Shown here: piece after piece, positions 29,127 to 43,700 of the stretch
Layout of the letters: the number at the start of each line of letters is the position of its first letter
Position numbering within the stretch: position 1 is the first letter of the stretch
NCBI RefSeq assembly: GCF_026262505.1
Contig: NC_067208.1
Coordinates: 13,835,962 to 13,899,961, forward strand
Source of the DNA: Trichomonas vaginalis G3
Lineage: Eukaryota > Parabasalia > Trichomonadida > Trichomonadidae
Reading direction: 5' to 3'
Length of the DNA: 64,000 nucleotides
The notes under the pieces: model-generated
What the model was told of the DNA's origin: nothing
Database searches by the model: none
The model's input: only the letters and a program-made list of their open reading frames with translations
Made by a program: the position numbers and the translations under genes

Positions 29127-32100
29127 AAACAGTTTAATTTTTTTTAATCTTATTATAAGGGATAATTCTCTAAATATATGATTTTTTCTTAAGTTAGTGA
29201 ATATTTTTCTTGTGTGCTTTTACTTATTTAAGTATTTAGTATTATTACTTAAAAATTTTGAACATTTATTTTATAATATTGAGATTTAAAATAAACTATT
29301 GCTCGATCGTATCTTTATTTGCTCTTTTAATAAAAAATCTAACTTACTATTGATTAGATATTGATTTAAAAAAATAATATAATAGCATAATAAAATTTCT
29401 TTATTTCCCCGTACAAAGATATAGCCGTAACAAGACATTAACGTTTGGAAAGTAAATTTGAAAAAAAGTATTATATTATAAAAGAAGTTACAAATTTTTA
29501 GAATATTTTTGTAAAATAAGAGCAAAAAGTAGAATGCAAACTCTTCGGGTACTAAAACCTGCCATTAAATTGAGATAAATAATAGATTTTGTAAAATTTT
29601 GTTGTAATTCTTGTATCAGTCTTGCCTTGAGTATGAGTTTGAGTCTACCCTTGTTTCCATATTGCCTATTCCTGTTTTAACGCGGCTATTCCTATTCCAT
29701 TTTTTGGTGCTTTTCTATGATAACCAAATTGATTTGGTTATCATAGAAAAGAGACCATTATAATGCTTAAAATTAATTATGTTTAGGGCCGGTTTATTGG
29801 AATAAGGAAGTTTATAATACGTGAACACTTGTTTCCTCATCGAAAAGTCATAACGCATAAAGTCGATGTTTCCTTAGTACAAAAAGTGACATATGACGCT
29901 TAACTCTTTATTCCAGATAATGACCATATTTATGGATTAAAAAGTTTAGGAAGCTTCTCCCCAGTAATAATACATTACCATAAAAAAACTCCAAAAGAGT
30001 TTCATTTTTAAAATAGTTCGTAAAATATTACTAATACCTTTTGATGCATAAAAAACTCCAAAAGAGTTTCATTTTTAAAATAGTCGATATCAATTCAAAA
30101 AATTGAAACTATACCGTCAACTGTCAATTTTTCAATAGTTCGTTTTTTTAAATGTAATTGCTTTTTTTATATGCATTAATCATTTGATAGTAGTGGGATC
30201 AAATTACATATCTTAAAAATGTATTCCGAGTGGAAAAAAAATCAATAGAATTGACCACAGATATCTGTTTAATCCAAAAATATTATTAGAATCATATTTA
30301 ATAAAAATGCTATGCTTTTAGAAATAAACGGAAGAATAAACGCACTGTTTCAAACCGTCAAAATTGAATTTGTGTCAAATATCTTGAATTTACAATTTTA
30401 GCTATTTAGATAATTAGAGAAGCATTTGATCAATTTTTGTGTTAAGGATACCCTTACGTGTCAGATTTTTTGCGCATACAAAGAAGTCATGCTAGACATG
30501 AGCTATAAACCTGAAATTTTAGCAACATATTTAAAACTTTTTAAAACAATACACTTTAATATTCAAGAACAAAAATATTCTTTTTAGAAATTACATAATT
30601 ATTTTATGTGAAATCTATATAAAAACATATTTTGCGAGCGTAACTTTTTTCTTTATAAGCACCTTATATGACTGATAAACTGTGAAGGCACATAATTGTT
30701 AATTCATAGAGTTGATATGTTTCCAAAATTGAGAGGAAATTTGAAAATTGAATACCCTTTCAATTCAATTTTCAAAAGATATCAGCTCCTTCAATAATTG
30801 AAGGACGATTTTGATCATTTGCTCTTAAAACAAGTATGCCATGGAGAAAAAAGTTACGCTCGCAAATCTGAAATATAACTATCATATAAAAAAATTAAAT
30901 TTCTAATTTTTTACTCTATAGATATTATTGGCCATTTGTGTAATGCATAAAAGTTTATGTCATATGCATACATTTGGAAGTATGGGAGACGAGGGAAATT
31001 ACTTCTATGAGGGACTAGGATTTTTAAAAATTTCTCTATCGGACTCACCATTCAATTTCTCGAAAATTAAAAAAAATCAATAATAGCTAAAATGTATTAT
31101 GCATAACAAATTTTAATGTTACACGGTATTTTTTTGAACTTCATGACATGAATTTTCTTTATATTATTTTTTTTTTGGATTTTCTATGATTTATGCGATA
31201 GGCTGGAACAACATTGTAAGTGCAATGATATCATTTATAGAGAAATCTAAAACTTCAGCATTCAGAACTCGCAACCACAAAAATATTCATTTGCTAAGTA
31301 AGTAAAGTTGATTAAGTTCGACACTTAGCTTTTATACGTAAAACTAAGTGTGTATTGTTATTTCTTGTTAAATTATTGAGAAAAAAATAAATTGTAAGAG
31401 AAACGATACTGATTATTGAAAGAATATTGAGGGTAGCTGCAGATTTCTTCATTAACATGCCGGAAATTTGTTAATCTTGGTTTTCTATCATAAAATCTGT
31501 CGAAGAATCTAAAAACGGAGATATGAAATAGAGATCATGTAAATCTAGAGTATCCTGTCAGAAAAAGAGACTAAGCATGTAACCCTTTTTTGGTCATAAA
31601 CACTTTTTACCACTTAGTCATACAGATGATCATTAAATTTAAACGAGCACTTTTTGTCAGAATTTATTCTTTTACAAAGACAGAAGATTTTAGTATTATT
31701 TAATATTAGTGCTGTAGCAAAATTCAAAAAACGGTGAAAATTCAGTGAATTTGTGAATTCACATTTTTTTTCGACATTTTTCTTGATATATCCATGCACA
31801 TTAAGAACACAGCTTTGATACGCTTAAAAAAGCATATTTCATATGAAATTGTTAAAGAAATAAACAATTTATATAAAAATTGCACTTATGGGCAGTTTAG
31901 ATATATAATTTATATATAACATATATACAAATCCATAGACAAAGTGCAATAACTACAATGTTGTAGAAAATTACAGCAGAAATACTGACTTTTTGAAGGA
32001 TAATAAGAATTCTTCTAAATGTTGTATTTTTATAATTTGATTGATTTTTTTTTACTATTTCATTAATCTTTTATGAATAATAATTATTTTTAATATATGT

Positions 32101-32808
32101 GCTATTAAAATTTCAAATTTTGACTAATATATCTAAGTTATCTGAACGAAACATTTAGAAAATATCATACTTACATTGAAATAGCAAGTAGAGCATATTA
32201 ATAGCAAGTTTCTTGGCTTTATATCTATCATCTATTGTTGTTTGATCAAACAAAATTCACTCTATTATATGGTGTCAATTAATTAAAACAATTTTTAATA
32301 GTTATTTATTTAGTGCGAATAAGTGCAAACTCATAAATGAATAACTTAATAGTAGAAATGAATTATCTGATATAAATCTCACATTTTGTCCATCAGAAAT
32401 ACTTTAATTGCATACGCATAACTATTAGTAATACGTCTGGAGTGTCAATTAATAACAATCCCACAACAAGTAAAATTCAGATTTTTATTAAACTTATTTT
32501 TTCCTAAAAGTTTTCTCAAATTACTATATATACATATGTGGATAAAATAATAGTAATATTGTAAAAAATTAGATAATTTTTTTTATTTGAGAACCTCTCA
32601 AAAGTTCATTCAATTTATCAATTGTTTCAGTTTGATGTATATTCATTTCTGGAGCCTAAAACTTTAGCAATCATGACAATATCATATTCTCTTTCTAACT
32701 ACGCAATGTAAGGGTATCCTTAAACAATTATTTTTCGAATTTCTGAGATATGAAAATTAATTCACTAACTTCTTAAAAACATGAATTGAATGAAAACTCT
32801 TAGAAGAA

Positions 32809-34914
32809 ATGTTCATATCACTTTCATTAATGGAGTACAAGGATGATTCCGAGTTCTTGGATGATATCCAGAAGTCCAAAACCCGATCCAAGGAAATCGT
32901 GAGAATGCAAATGCACTTAGCTTATCTTGATGAATCAGAGCCCGCAAGTGAAGATGAAAATCAAGCACCAGCTAATGCCGAAGAATTTAAAGTTGTCAGA
33001 AAGTTTAGCTTACAAAAATTCCTTGAGGCACACCCAATCTTAAATGTCAAAGACCTTTGTAACTTTTCTTTGGATCAACTCTTGTATTTAGTTGATGTTG
33101 TTCGCGAGCATGAGTTTTCATCCAGACGCGGTCGGAAAAACGGTTGTGATCCATTAGATGCGTTATTCCTAACATTAACTTACTATTGCACTTATCTTCC
33201 ATTGCAAAAAATGTCAGGAATTGTTAGTTTGAAACAGAGTTACCTCAGCAAAATCATTAACAAAACAACAAACAGGATGTTCCCAATTTTCATTGCTGAA
33301 TTCATTCCAAAACAATATTCTCCCTGTGACAAGGAGTTCGATAACTTTCCAACATGTGTTGCTGCAGTTGATAGCTCTACTATTCCTTTTACCGTTCCTC
33401 TTGATCTTGCTGAGCGTAAAAGTTCATGGGATGCTAAAAACCATTGCAATGGTATGAAGGTTCAAGTTCTTGTTAATCCTTTAGGACAGGTAATTCACAT
33501 GAATACAAGTTTTTTAGCTTCAGTTCACGATAAGAAAGTATTTGATTTATCAGGAGCTTCAGATTTTTTACATGTCCAACGTGGAGTTGAATCTGTTGCA
33601 TTAGGACTTCTTGCAGATAGAGGTTACATCGGTATTCAGAAATACCATCCAACAGCCGTCATTATGCAAAGAGGTGATGACGAAGAAGTTACAAAACGCA
33701 ATAATGCGATTGCACATGATCGCCAAATTGTCGAACGCCGCTTTGCACGCGATAAAAGTAATTGGAGTGTCTTGGCAATAGGATATCGTGGTGAAAAAGG
33801 CAATCTTCCACTTATTGTTCAAGGATTGTTTGCTTTAGATAACTATCACATCGATTCCACACCTCTCAGTGAGAAGGATAACTGCGATTTTCCTTGCACT
33901 CCAAAAGATGAAAAAGAAGCTGCAGCAACACCAGAACCAAATGGTTCAGGAAGCCCAATGCCAAAGCCAAGATGTGTTCCAAAAGATCTTTATCTCCAAA
34001 CTCCAGAAACTCCAATGAAGATTCCATCTCCACTAGCTGGATATGAAAAGATTGATAAGATACTTATTAAAAGAACACAAAATGCAATCTACAACATCGA
34101 AACAAAAATGTCAATTCCAGGATTACATAATGAGGGAGCTACCTGCCATGTCAATGCCGTTTTGCAAGTTTTGTTCTACGTAAATACTTTCAGAAAAGAT
34201 GTAATGGAGCATTTGGGAGATGTCGAATATACGCCAGTGAAAGCACTTGCCGAAATTTATGATCAGATGTTGCACTACCGCCACAAGGAATACACAATTT
34301 CATGCTCACAATTCATCACAACACTCGGCAAGCAATACTTCCAGCAGCAAGATGCCGATGACACATTTCAAAAGATTGTACATGATGTTACGGAATCAGC
34401 AAACAAACCAGATATTGCCGTTACATTCCAATATCAAACTGAGACTCCTGATGAAAGCTTCTATTCGGTTTCGCTTCACATTCCTCTTGGTGCAGCAGGT
34501 ATTGATCAAGGAATTAAACAAATGTGCACAGATGATTCTCATATCAATGAAATCTCAACATTCCTCTGGGTCGACGTTCAGAGGAATTGGTCTGATCCAA
34601 ATGTCTTCTTTGACAAATTTGAGATCAAGAAGAACTACAAAACTCAACTCAGTGATGGAACGTATGTATTTAAGATACATTCCATTATTGCTTATCATCA
34701 AGGTCATTTCGTTGCCTTCGTCAACAAAGGAAGAGTTTGGTTCATGCTCGACGATGAAATTACTTACATTGTTCCTGATGGTTTGATCAAAGGTCTTCAA
34801 GGTGGAGATGTTGGCAGCGATTTGTGGTCATATCTTGGTGGTGTCAAATGGCTTGCAAAATGTGTCATCTATCGCAAACACAAGTTCTATGGAGCTGGTG
34901 ATGATGATGATTGA
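32809..34914 (+). CDS. Transposase-deubiquitinase fusion, unit 3
   Basis: Open over all 701 codons, with the same translation as unit 1 as far as I can read. The DDE residues and the protease C/H/D set are intact. Upstream non-coding DNA of this unit has small deletions (for example near 29,935 and 30,543) not seen in the others, while the gene itself is unchanged. Confidence 0.9.
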   Translation: MFISLSLMEYKDDSEFLDDIQKSKTRSKEIVRMQMHLAYLDESEPASEDENQAPANAEEFKVVRKFSLQKFLEAHPILNVKDLCNFSLDQLLYLVDVVREHEFSSRRGRKNGCDPLDALFLTLTYYCTYLPLQKMSGIVSLKQSYLSKIINKTTNRMFPIFIAEFIPKQYSPCDKEFDNFPTCVAAVDSSTIPFTVPLDLAERKSSWDAKNHCNGMKVQVLVNPLGQVIHMNTSFLASVHDKKVFDLSGASDFLHVQRGVESVALGLLADRGYIGIQKYHPTAVIMQRGDDEEVTKRNNAIAHDRQIVERRFARDKSNWSVLAIGYRGEKGNLPLIVQGLFALDNYHIDSTPLSEKDNCDFPCTPKDEKEAAATPEPNGSGSPMPKPRCVPKDLYLQTPETPMKIPSPLAGYEKIDKILIKRTQNAIYNIETKMSIPGLHNEGATCHVNAVLQVLFYVNTFRKDVMEHLGDVEYTPVKALAEIYDQMLHYRHKEYTISCSQFITTLGKQYFQQQDADDTFQKIVHDVTESANKPDIAVTFQYQTETPDESFYSVSLHIPLGAAGIDQGIKQMCTDDSHINEISTFLWVDVQRNWSDPNVFFDKFEIKKNYKTQLSDGTYVFKIHSIIAYHQGHFVAFVNKGRVWFMLDDEITYIVPDGLIKGLQGGDVGSDLWSYLGGVKWLAKCVIYRKHKFYGAGDDDD

Positions 34915-37900
34915 AAACAGTTTAATTTTTTTTAATCTTATTATAAGGGATAATTCTCTAAATATATGATTTTTTCTTAAGTTAGTGAATATTTTTCTTG
35001 TGTGCTTTTACTTATTTAAGTATTTAGTATTATTACTTAAAAATTTTGAACATTTATTTTATAATATTGAGATTTAAAATAAACTATTGCTCGATCGTAT
35101 CTTTATTTGCTCTTTTAATAAAAAATCTAACTTACTATTGATTAGATATTGATTTAAAAAAATAATATAATAGCATAATAAAATTTCTTTATTTCCCCGT
35201 ACAAAGATATAGCCGTAACAAGACATTAACGTTTGGAAAGTAAATTTGAAAAAAAGTATTATATTATAAAAGAAGTTACAAATTTTTAGAATATTTTTGT
35301 AAAATAAGAGCAAAAAGTAGAATGCAAACTCTTCGGGTACTAAAACCTGCCATTAAATTGAGATAAATAATAGATTTTGTAAAATTTTGTTGTAATTCTT
35401 GTATCAGTCTTGCCTTGAGTATGAGTTTGAGTCTACCCTTGTTTCCATATTGCCTATTCCTGTTTTAACGCGGCTATTCCTATTCCATTTTTTGGTGCTT
35501 TTCTATGATAACCAAATTGATTTGGTTATCATAGAAAAGAGACCATTATAATGCTTAAAATTAATTATGTTTAGGGCCGGTTTATTGGAATAAGGAAGTT
35601 TATAATACGTGAACACTTGTTTCCTCATCGAAAAGTCATAACGCATAAAGTCGATGTTTCCTTAGTACAAAAAGTGACATATGACGCTTAACTCTTTATT
35701 CCAGATAATGACCATATTTATGGGATTAAAAAGTTTAGGAAGCTTCTCCCCAGTAATAATACATTACCATAAAAAAACTCCAAAAGAGTTTCATTTTTAA
35801 AATAGTTCGTAAAATATTACTAATACCTTTTGATGCATAAAAAACTCCAAAAGAGTTTCATTTTTAAAATAGTCGATATCAATTCAAAAAATTGAAACTA
35901 TACCGTCAACTGTCAATTTTTCAATAGTTCGTTTTTTTAAATGTAATTGCTTTTTTTATATGCATTAATCATTTGATAGTAGTGGGATCAAATTACATAT
36001 CTTAAAAATGTATTCCGAGTGGAAAAAAAATCAATAGAATTGACCACAGATATCTGTTTAATCCAAAAATATTATTAGAATCATATTTAATAAAAATGCT
36101 ATGCTTTTAGAAATAAACGGAAGAATAAACGCACTGTTTCAAACCGTCAAAATTGAATTTGTGTCAAATATCTTGAATTTACAATTTTAGCTATTTAGAT
36201 AATTAGAGAAGCATTTGATCAATTTTTGTGTTAAGGATACCCTTACGTGTCAGATTTTTTGCGCATACAAAGAAGTCATGCTAGACATGAGCTATAAACC
36301 TGAAATTTTAGCAACATATTTAAAACTTTTTAAACTACAATACACTTTAATATTCAAGAACAAAAATATTCTTTTTAGAAATTACATAATTATTTTATGT
36401 GAAATCTATATAAAAACATATTTTGCGAGCGTAACTTTTTTCTTTATAAGCACCTTATATGACTGATAAACTGTGAAGGCACATAATTGTTAATTCATAG
36501 AGTTGATATGTTTCCAAAATTGAGAGGAAATTTGAAAATTGAATACCCTTTCAATTCAATTTTCAAAAGATATCAGCTCCTTCAATAATTGAAGGACGAT
36601 TTTGATCATTTGCTCTTAAAACAAGTATGCCATGGAGAAAAAAGTTACGCTCGCAAATCTGAAATATAACTATCATATAAAAAAATTAAATTTCTAATTT
36701 TTTACTCTATAGATATTATTGGCCATTTGTGTAATGCATAAAAGTTTATGTCATATGCATACATTTGGAAGTATGGGAGACGAGGGAAATTACTTCTATG
36801 AGGGACTAGGATTTTTAAAAATTTCTCTATCGGACTCACCATTCAATTTCTCGAAAATTAAAAAAAATCAATAATAGCTAAAATGTATTATGCATAACAA
36901 ATTTTAATGTTACACGGTATTTTTTTGAACTTCATGACATGAATTTTCTTTATATTATTTTTTTTTTTGGATTTTCTATGATTTATGCGATAGGCTGGAA
37001 CAACATTGTAAGTGCAATGATATCATTTATAGAGAAATCTAAAACTTCAGCATTCAGAACTCGCAACCACAAAAATATTCATTTGCTAAGTAAGTAAAGT
37101 TGATTAAGTTCGACACTTAGCTTTTATACGTAAAACTAAGTGTGTATTGTTATTTCTTGTTAAATTATTGAGAAAAAAATAAATTGTAAGAGAAACGATA
37201 CTGATTATTGAAAGAATATTGAGGGTAGCTGCAGATTTCTTCATTAACATGCCGGAAATTTGTTAATCTTGGTTTTCTATCATAAAATCTGTCGAAGAAT
37301 CTAAAAACGGAGATATGAAATAGAGATCATGTAAATCTAGAGTATCCTGTCAGAAAAGAGACTAAGCATGTAACCCTTTTTTGGTCATAAACACTTTTTA
37401 CCACTTAGTCATACAGATGATCATTAAATTTAAACGAGCACTTTTTCAGAATTTATTCTTTTACAAAGACAGAAGATTTTAGTATTATTTAATATTAGTG
37501 CTGTAGCAAAATTCAAAAAACGGTGAAAATTCAGTGAATTTGTGAATTCACATTTTTTTTCGACATTTTTCTTGATATATCCATGCACATTAAGAACACA
37601 GCTTTGATACGCTTAAAAAAGCATATTTCATATGAAATTGTTAAAGAAATAAACAATTTATATAAAATTGCACTTATGGGCAGTTTAGATATATAATTTA
37701 TATATAACATATATACAAATCCATAGACAAAGTGCAATAACTACAATGTTGTAGAAAATTACAGCAGAAATACTGACTTTTTGAAGGATAATAAGAATTC
37801 TTCTAAATGTTGTATTTTTATAATTTGATTGATTTTTTTTTACTATTTCATTAATCTTTTATGAATAATAATTATTTTTAATATATGTGCTATTAAAATT

Positions 37901-38595
37901 TCAAATTTTGACTAATATATCTAAGTTATCTGAACGAAACATTTAGAAAATATCATACTTACATTGAAATAGCAAGTAGAGCATATTAATAGCAAGTTTC
38001 TTGGCTTTATATCTATCATCTATTGTTGTTTGATCAAACAAAATTCACTCTATTATATGGTGTCAATTAATTAAAACAATTTTTAATAGTTATTTATTTA
38101 GTGCGAATAAGTGCAAACTCATAAATGAATAACTTAATAGTAGAAATGAATTATCTGATATAAATCTCACATTTTGTCCATCAGAAATACTTTAATTGCA
38201 TACGCATAACTATTAGTAATACGTCTGGAGTGTCAATTAATAACAATCCCACAACAAGTAAAATTCAGATTTTTATTAAACTTATTTTTTCCTAAAAGTT
38301 TTCTCAAATTACTATATATACATATGTGGATAAAATAATAGTAATATTGTAAAAAATTAGATAATTTTTTTATTTGAGAACCTCTCAAAAGTTCATTCAA
38401 TTTATCAATTGTTTCAGTTTGATGTATATTCATTTCTGGAGCCTAAAACTTTAGCAATCATGACAATATCATATTCTCTTTCTAACTACGCAATGTAAGG
38501 GTATCCTTAAACAATTATTTTTCGAATTTCTGAGATATGAAAATTAATTCACTAACTTCTTAAAAACATGAATTGAATGAAAACTCTTAGAAGAA

Positions 38596-40701
38596 ATGTT
38601 CATATCACTTTCATTAATGGAGTACAAGGATGATTCCGAGTTCTTGGATGATATCCAGAAGTCCAAAACCCGATCCAAGGAAATCGTGAGAATGCAAATG
38701 CACTTAGCTTATCTTGATGAATCAGAGCCCGCAAGTGAAGATGAAAATCAAGCACCAGCTAATGCCGAAGAATTTAAAGTTGTCAGAAAGTTTAGCTTAC
38801 AAAAATTCCTTGAGGCACACCCAATCTTAAATGTCAAAGACCTTTGTAACTTTTCTTTGGATCAACTCTTGTATTTAGTTGATGTTGTTCGCGAGCATGA
38901 GTTTTCATCCAGACGCGGTCGGAAAAACGGTTGTGATCCATTAGATGCGTTATTCCTAACATTAACTTACTATTGCACTTATCTTCCATTGCAAAAAATG
39001 TCAGGAATTGTTAGTTTGAAACAGAGTTACCTCAGCAAAATCATTAACAAAACAACAAACAGGATGTTCCCAATTTTCATTGCTGAATTCATTCCAAAAC
39101 AATATTCTCCCTGTGACAAGGAGTTCGATAACTTTCCAACATGTGTTGCTGCAGTTGATAGCTCTACTATTCCTTTTACCGTTCCTCTTGATCTTGCTGA
39201 GCGTAAAAGTTCATGGGATGCTAAAAACCATTGCAATGGTATGAAGGTTCAAGTTCTTGTTAATCCTTTAGGACAGGTAATTCACATGAATACAAGTTTT
39301 TTAGCTTCAGTTCACGATAAGAAAGTATTTGATTTATCAGGAGCTTCAGATTTTTTACATGTCCAACGTGGAGTTGAATCTGTTGCATTAGGACTTCTTG
39401 CAGATAGAGGTTACATCGGTATTCAGAAATACCATCCAACAGCCGTCATTATGCAAAGAGGTGATGACGAAGAAGTTACAAAACGCAATAATGCGATTGC
39501 ACATGATCGCCAAATTGTCGAACGCCGCTTTGCACGCGATAAAAGTAATTGGAGTGTCTTGGCAATAGGATATCGTGGTGAAAAAGGCAATCTTCCACTT
39601 ATTGTTCAAGGATTGTTTGCTTTAGATAACTATCACATCGATTCCACACCTCTCAGTGAGAAGGATAACTGCGATTTTCCTTGCACTCCAAAAGATGAAA
39701 AAGAAGCTGCAGCAACACCAGAACCAAATGGTTCAGGAAGCCCAATGCCAAAGCCAAGATGTGTTCCAAAAGATCTTTATCTCCAAACTCCAGAAACTCC
39801 AATGAAGATTCCATCTCCACTAGCTGGATATGAAAAGATTGATAAGATACTTATTAAAAGAACACAAAATGCAATCTACAACATCGAAACAAAAATGTCA
39901 ATTCCAGGATTACATAATGAGGGAGCTACCTGCCATGTCAATGCCGTTTTGCAAGTTTTGTTCTACGTAAATACTTTCAGAAAAGATGTAATGGAGCATT
40001 TGGGAGATGTCGAATATACGCCAGTGAAAGCACTTGCCGAAATTTATGATCAGATGTTGCACTACCGCCACAAGGAATACACAATTTCATGCTCACAATT
40101 CATCACAACACTCGGCAAGCAATACTTCCAGCAGCAAGATGCCGATGACACATTTCAAAAGATTGTACATGATGTTACGGAATCAGCAAACAAACCAGAT
40201 ATTGCCGTTACATTCCAATATCAAACTGAGACTCCTGATGAAAGCTTCTATTCGGTTTCGCTTCACATTCCTCTTGGTGCAGCAGGTATTGATCAAGGAA
40301 TTAAACAAATGTGCACAGATGATTCTCATATCAATGAAATCTCAACATTCCTCTGGGTCGACGTTCAGAGGAATTGGTCTGATCCAAATGTCTTCTTTGA
40401 CAAATTTGAGATCAAGAAGAACTACAAAACTCAACTCAGTGATGGAACGTATGTATTTAAGATACATTCCATTATTGCTTATCATCAAGGTCATTTCGTT
40501 GCTTTCGTCAACAAAGGAAGAGTTTGGTTCATGCTCGACGATGAAATTACTTACATTGTTCCTGATAGTTTGATCAAAGGTCTTCAAGGTGGAGATGTTG
40601 GCAGCGATTTGTGGTCATATCTTGGTGGTGTCAAATGGCTTGCAAAATGTGTCATCTATCGCAAACACAAGTTCTATGGAGCTGGTGATGATGATGATTG
40701 A
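38596..40701 (+). CDS. Transposase-deubiquitinase fusion, unit 4
   Basis: Open over 701 codons. One missense change, G658S (VPDSLIKG), and a silent C-to-T near 40,503 distinguish it; both lie near the protease C-terminus, after the catalytic Asp. The upstream DNA has unit-specific small deletions (near 37,356, 37,447 and 37,665). Confidence 0.9.
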   Translation: MFISLSLMEYKDDSEFLDDIQKSKTRSKEIVRMQMHLAYLDESEPASEDENQAPANAEEFKVVRKFSLQKFLEAHPILNVKDLCNFSLDQLLYLVDVVREHEFSSRRGRKNGCDPLDALFLTLTYYCTYLPLQKMSGIVSLKQSYLSKIINKTTNRMFPIFIAEFIPKQYSPCDKEFDNFPTCVAAVDSSTIPFTVPLDLAERKSSWDAKNHCNGMKVQVLVNPLGQVIHMNTSFLASVHDKKVFDLSGASDFLHVQRGVESVALGLLADRGYIGIQKYHPTAVIMQRGDDEEVTKRNNAIAHDRQIVERRFARDKSNWSVLAIGYRGEKGNLPLIVQGLFALDNYHIDSTPLSEKDNCDFPCTPKDEKEAAATPEPNGSGSPMPKPRCVPKDLYLQTPETPMKIPSPLAGYEKIDKILIKRTQNAIYNIETKMSIPGLHNEGATCHVNAVLQVLFYVNTFRKDVMEHLGDVEYTPVKALAEIYDQMLHYRHKEYTISCSQFITTLGKQYFQQQDADDTFQKIVHDVTESANKPDIAVTFQYQTETPDESFYSVSLHIPLGAAGIDQGIKQMCTDDSHINEISTFLWVDVQRNWSDPNVFFDKFEIKKNYKTQLSDGTYVFKIHSIIAYHQGHFVAFVNKGRVWFMLDDEITYIVPDSLIKGLQGGDVGSDLWSYLGGVKWLAKCVIYRKHKFYGAGDDDD

Positions 40702-43700
40702 AAACAGTTTAATTTTTTTAATCTTATTATAAGGGATAATTCTCTAAATATATGATTTTTTCTTAAGTTAGTGAATATTTTTCTTGTGTGCTTTTACTTA
40801 TTTAAGTATTTAGTATTATTACTTAAAAATTTTGAACATTTATTTTATAATATTGAGATTTAAAATAAACTATTGCTCGATCGTATCTTTATTTGCTCTT
40901 TTAATAAAAAATCTAACTTACTATTGATTAGATATTGATTTAAAAAAATAATATAATAGCATAATAAAATTTCTTTATTTCCCCGTACAAAGATATAGCC
41001 GTAACAAGACATTAACGTTTGGAAAGTAAATTTGAAAAAAAGTATTATATTATAAAAGAAGTTACAAATTTTTAGAATATTTTTGTAAAATAAGAGCAAA
41101 AAGTAGAATGCAAACTCTTCGGGTACTAAAACCTGCCATTAAATTGAGATAAATAATAGATTTTGTAAAATTTTGTTGTAATTCTTGTATCAGTCTTGCC
41201 TTGAGTATGAGTTTGAGTCTACCCTTGTTTCCATATTGCCTATTCCTGTTTTAACGCGGCTATTCCTATTCCATTTTTTGGTGCTTTTCTATGATAACCA
41301 AATTGATTTGGTTATCATAGAAAAGAGACCATTATAATGCTTAAAATTAATTATGTTTAGGGCCGGTTTATTGGAATAAGGAAGTTTATAATACGTGAAC
41401 ACTTGTTTCCTCATCGAAAAGTCATAACGCATAAAGTCGATGTTTCCTTAGTACAAAAAGTGACATATGACGCTTAACTCTTTATTCCAGATAATGACCA
41501 TATTTATGGGATTAAAAAGTTTAGGAAGCTTCTCCCAGTAATAATACATTACCATAAAAAAACTCCAAAAGAGTTTCATTTTTAAAATAGTTCGTAAAAT
41601 ATTACTAATACCTTTTGATGCATAAAAAACTCCAAAAGAGTTTCATTTTTAAAATAGTCGATATCAATTCAAAAAATTGAAACTATACCGTCAACTGTCA
41701 ATTTTTCAATAGTTCGTTTTTTTAAATGTAATTGCTTTTTTTATATGCATTAATCATTTGATAGTAGTGGGATCAAATTACATATCTTAAAAATGTATTC
41801 CGAGTGGAAAAAAAATCAATAGAATTGACCACAGATATCTGTTTAATCCAAAAATATTATTAGAATCATATTTAATAAAAATGCTATGCTTTTAGAAATA
41901 AACGGAAGAATAAACGCACTGTTTCAAACCGTCAAAATTGAATTTGTGTCAAATATCTTGAATTTACAATTTTAGCTATTTAGATAATTAGAGAAGCATT
42001 TGATCAATTTTTGTGTTAAGGATACCCTTACGTGTCAGATTTTTTGCGCATACAAAGAAGTCATGCTAGACATGAGCTATAAACCTGAAATTTTAGCAAC
42101 ATATTTAAAACTTTTTAAACTACAATACACTTTAATATTCAAGAACAAAAATATTCTTTTTAGAAATTACATAATTATTTTATGTGAAATCTATATAAAA
42201 ACATATTTTGCGAGCGTAACTTTTTTCTTTATAAGCACCTTATATGACTGATAAACTGTGAAGGCACATAATTGTTAATTCATAGAGTTGATATGTTTCC
42301 AAAATTGAGAGGAAATTTGAAAATTGAATACCCTTTCAATTCAATTTTCAAAAGATATCAGCTCCTTCAATAATTGAAGGACGATTTTGATCATTTGCTC
42401 TTAAAACAAGTATGCCATGGAGAAAAAAGTTACGCTCGCAAATCTGAAATATAACTATCATATAAAAAAATTAAATTTCTAATTTTTTACTCTATAGATA
42501 TTATTGGCCATTTGTGTAATGCATAAAAGTTTATGTCATATGCATACATTTGGAAGTATGGGAGACGAGGGAAATTACTTCTATGAGGGACTAGGATTTT
42601 TAAAAATTTCTCTATCGGACTCACCATTCAATTTCTCGAAAATTAAAAAAAATCAATAATAGCTAAAATGTATTATGCATAACAAATTTTAATGTTACAC
42701 GGTATTTTTTTGAACTTCATGACATGAATTTTCTTTATATTATTTTTTTTTTTGGATTTTCTATGATTTATGCGATAGGCTGGAACAACATTGTAAGTGC
42801 AATGATATCATTTATAGAGAAATCTAAAACTTCAGCATTCAGAACTCGCAACCACAAAAATATTCATTTGCTAAGTAAGTAAAGTTGATTAAGTTCGACA
42901 CTTAGCTTTTATACGTAAAACTAAGTGTGTATTGTTATTTCTTGTTAAATTATTGAGAAAAAAATAAATTGTAAGAGAAACGATACTGATTATTGAAAGA
43001 ATATTGAGGGTAGCTGCAGATTTCTTCATTAACATGCCGGAAATTTGTTAATCTTGGTTTTCTATCATAAAATCTGTCGAAGAATCTAAAAACGGAGATA
43101 TGAAATAGAGATCATGTAAATCTAGAGTATCCTGTCAGAAAAAGAGACTAAGCATGTAACCCTTTTTTGGTCATAAACACTTTTTACCACTTAGTCATAC
43201 AGATGATCATTAAATTTAAACGAGCACTTTTTGTCAGAATTTATTCTTTTACAAAGACAGAAGATTTTAGTATTATTTAATATTAGTGCTGTAGCAAAAT
43301 TCAAAAAACGGTGAAAATTCAGTGAATTTGTGAATTCACATTTTTTTTCGACATTTTTCTTGATATATCCATGCACATTAAGAACACAGCTTTGATACGC
43401 TTAAAAAAGCATATTTCATATGAAATTGTTAAAGAAATAAACAATTTATATAAAAATTGCACTTATGGGCAGTTTAGATATATAATTTATATATAACATA
43501 TATACAAATCCATAGACAAAGTGCAATAACTACAATGTTGTAGAAAATTACAGCAGAAATACTGACTTTTTGAAGGATAATAAGAATTCTTCTAAATGTT
43601 GTATTTTTATAATTTGATTGATTTTTTTTTACTATTTCATTAATCTTTTATGAATAATAATTATTTTTAATATATGTGCTATTAAAATTTCAAATTTTGA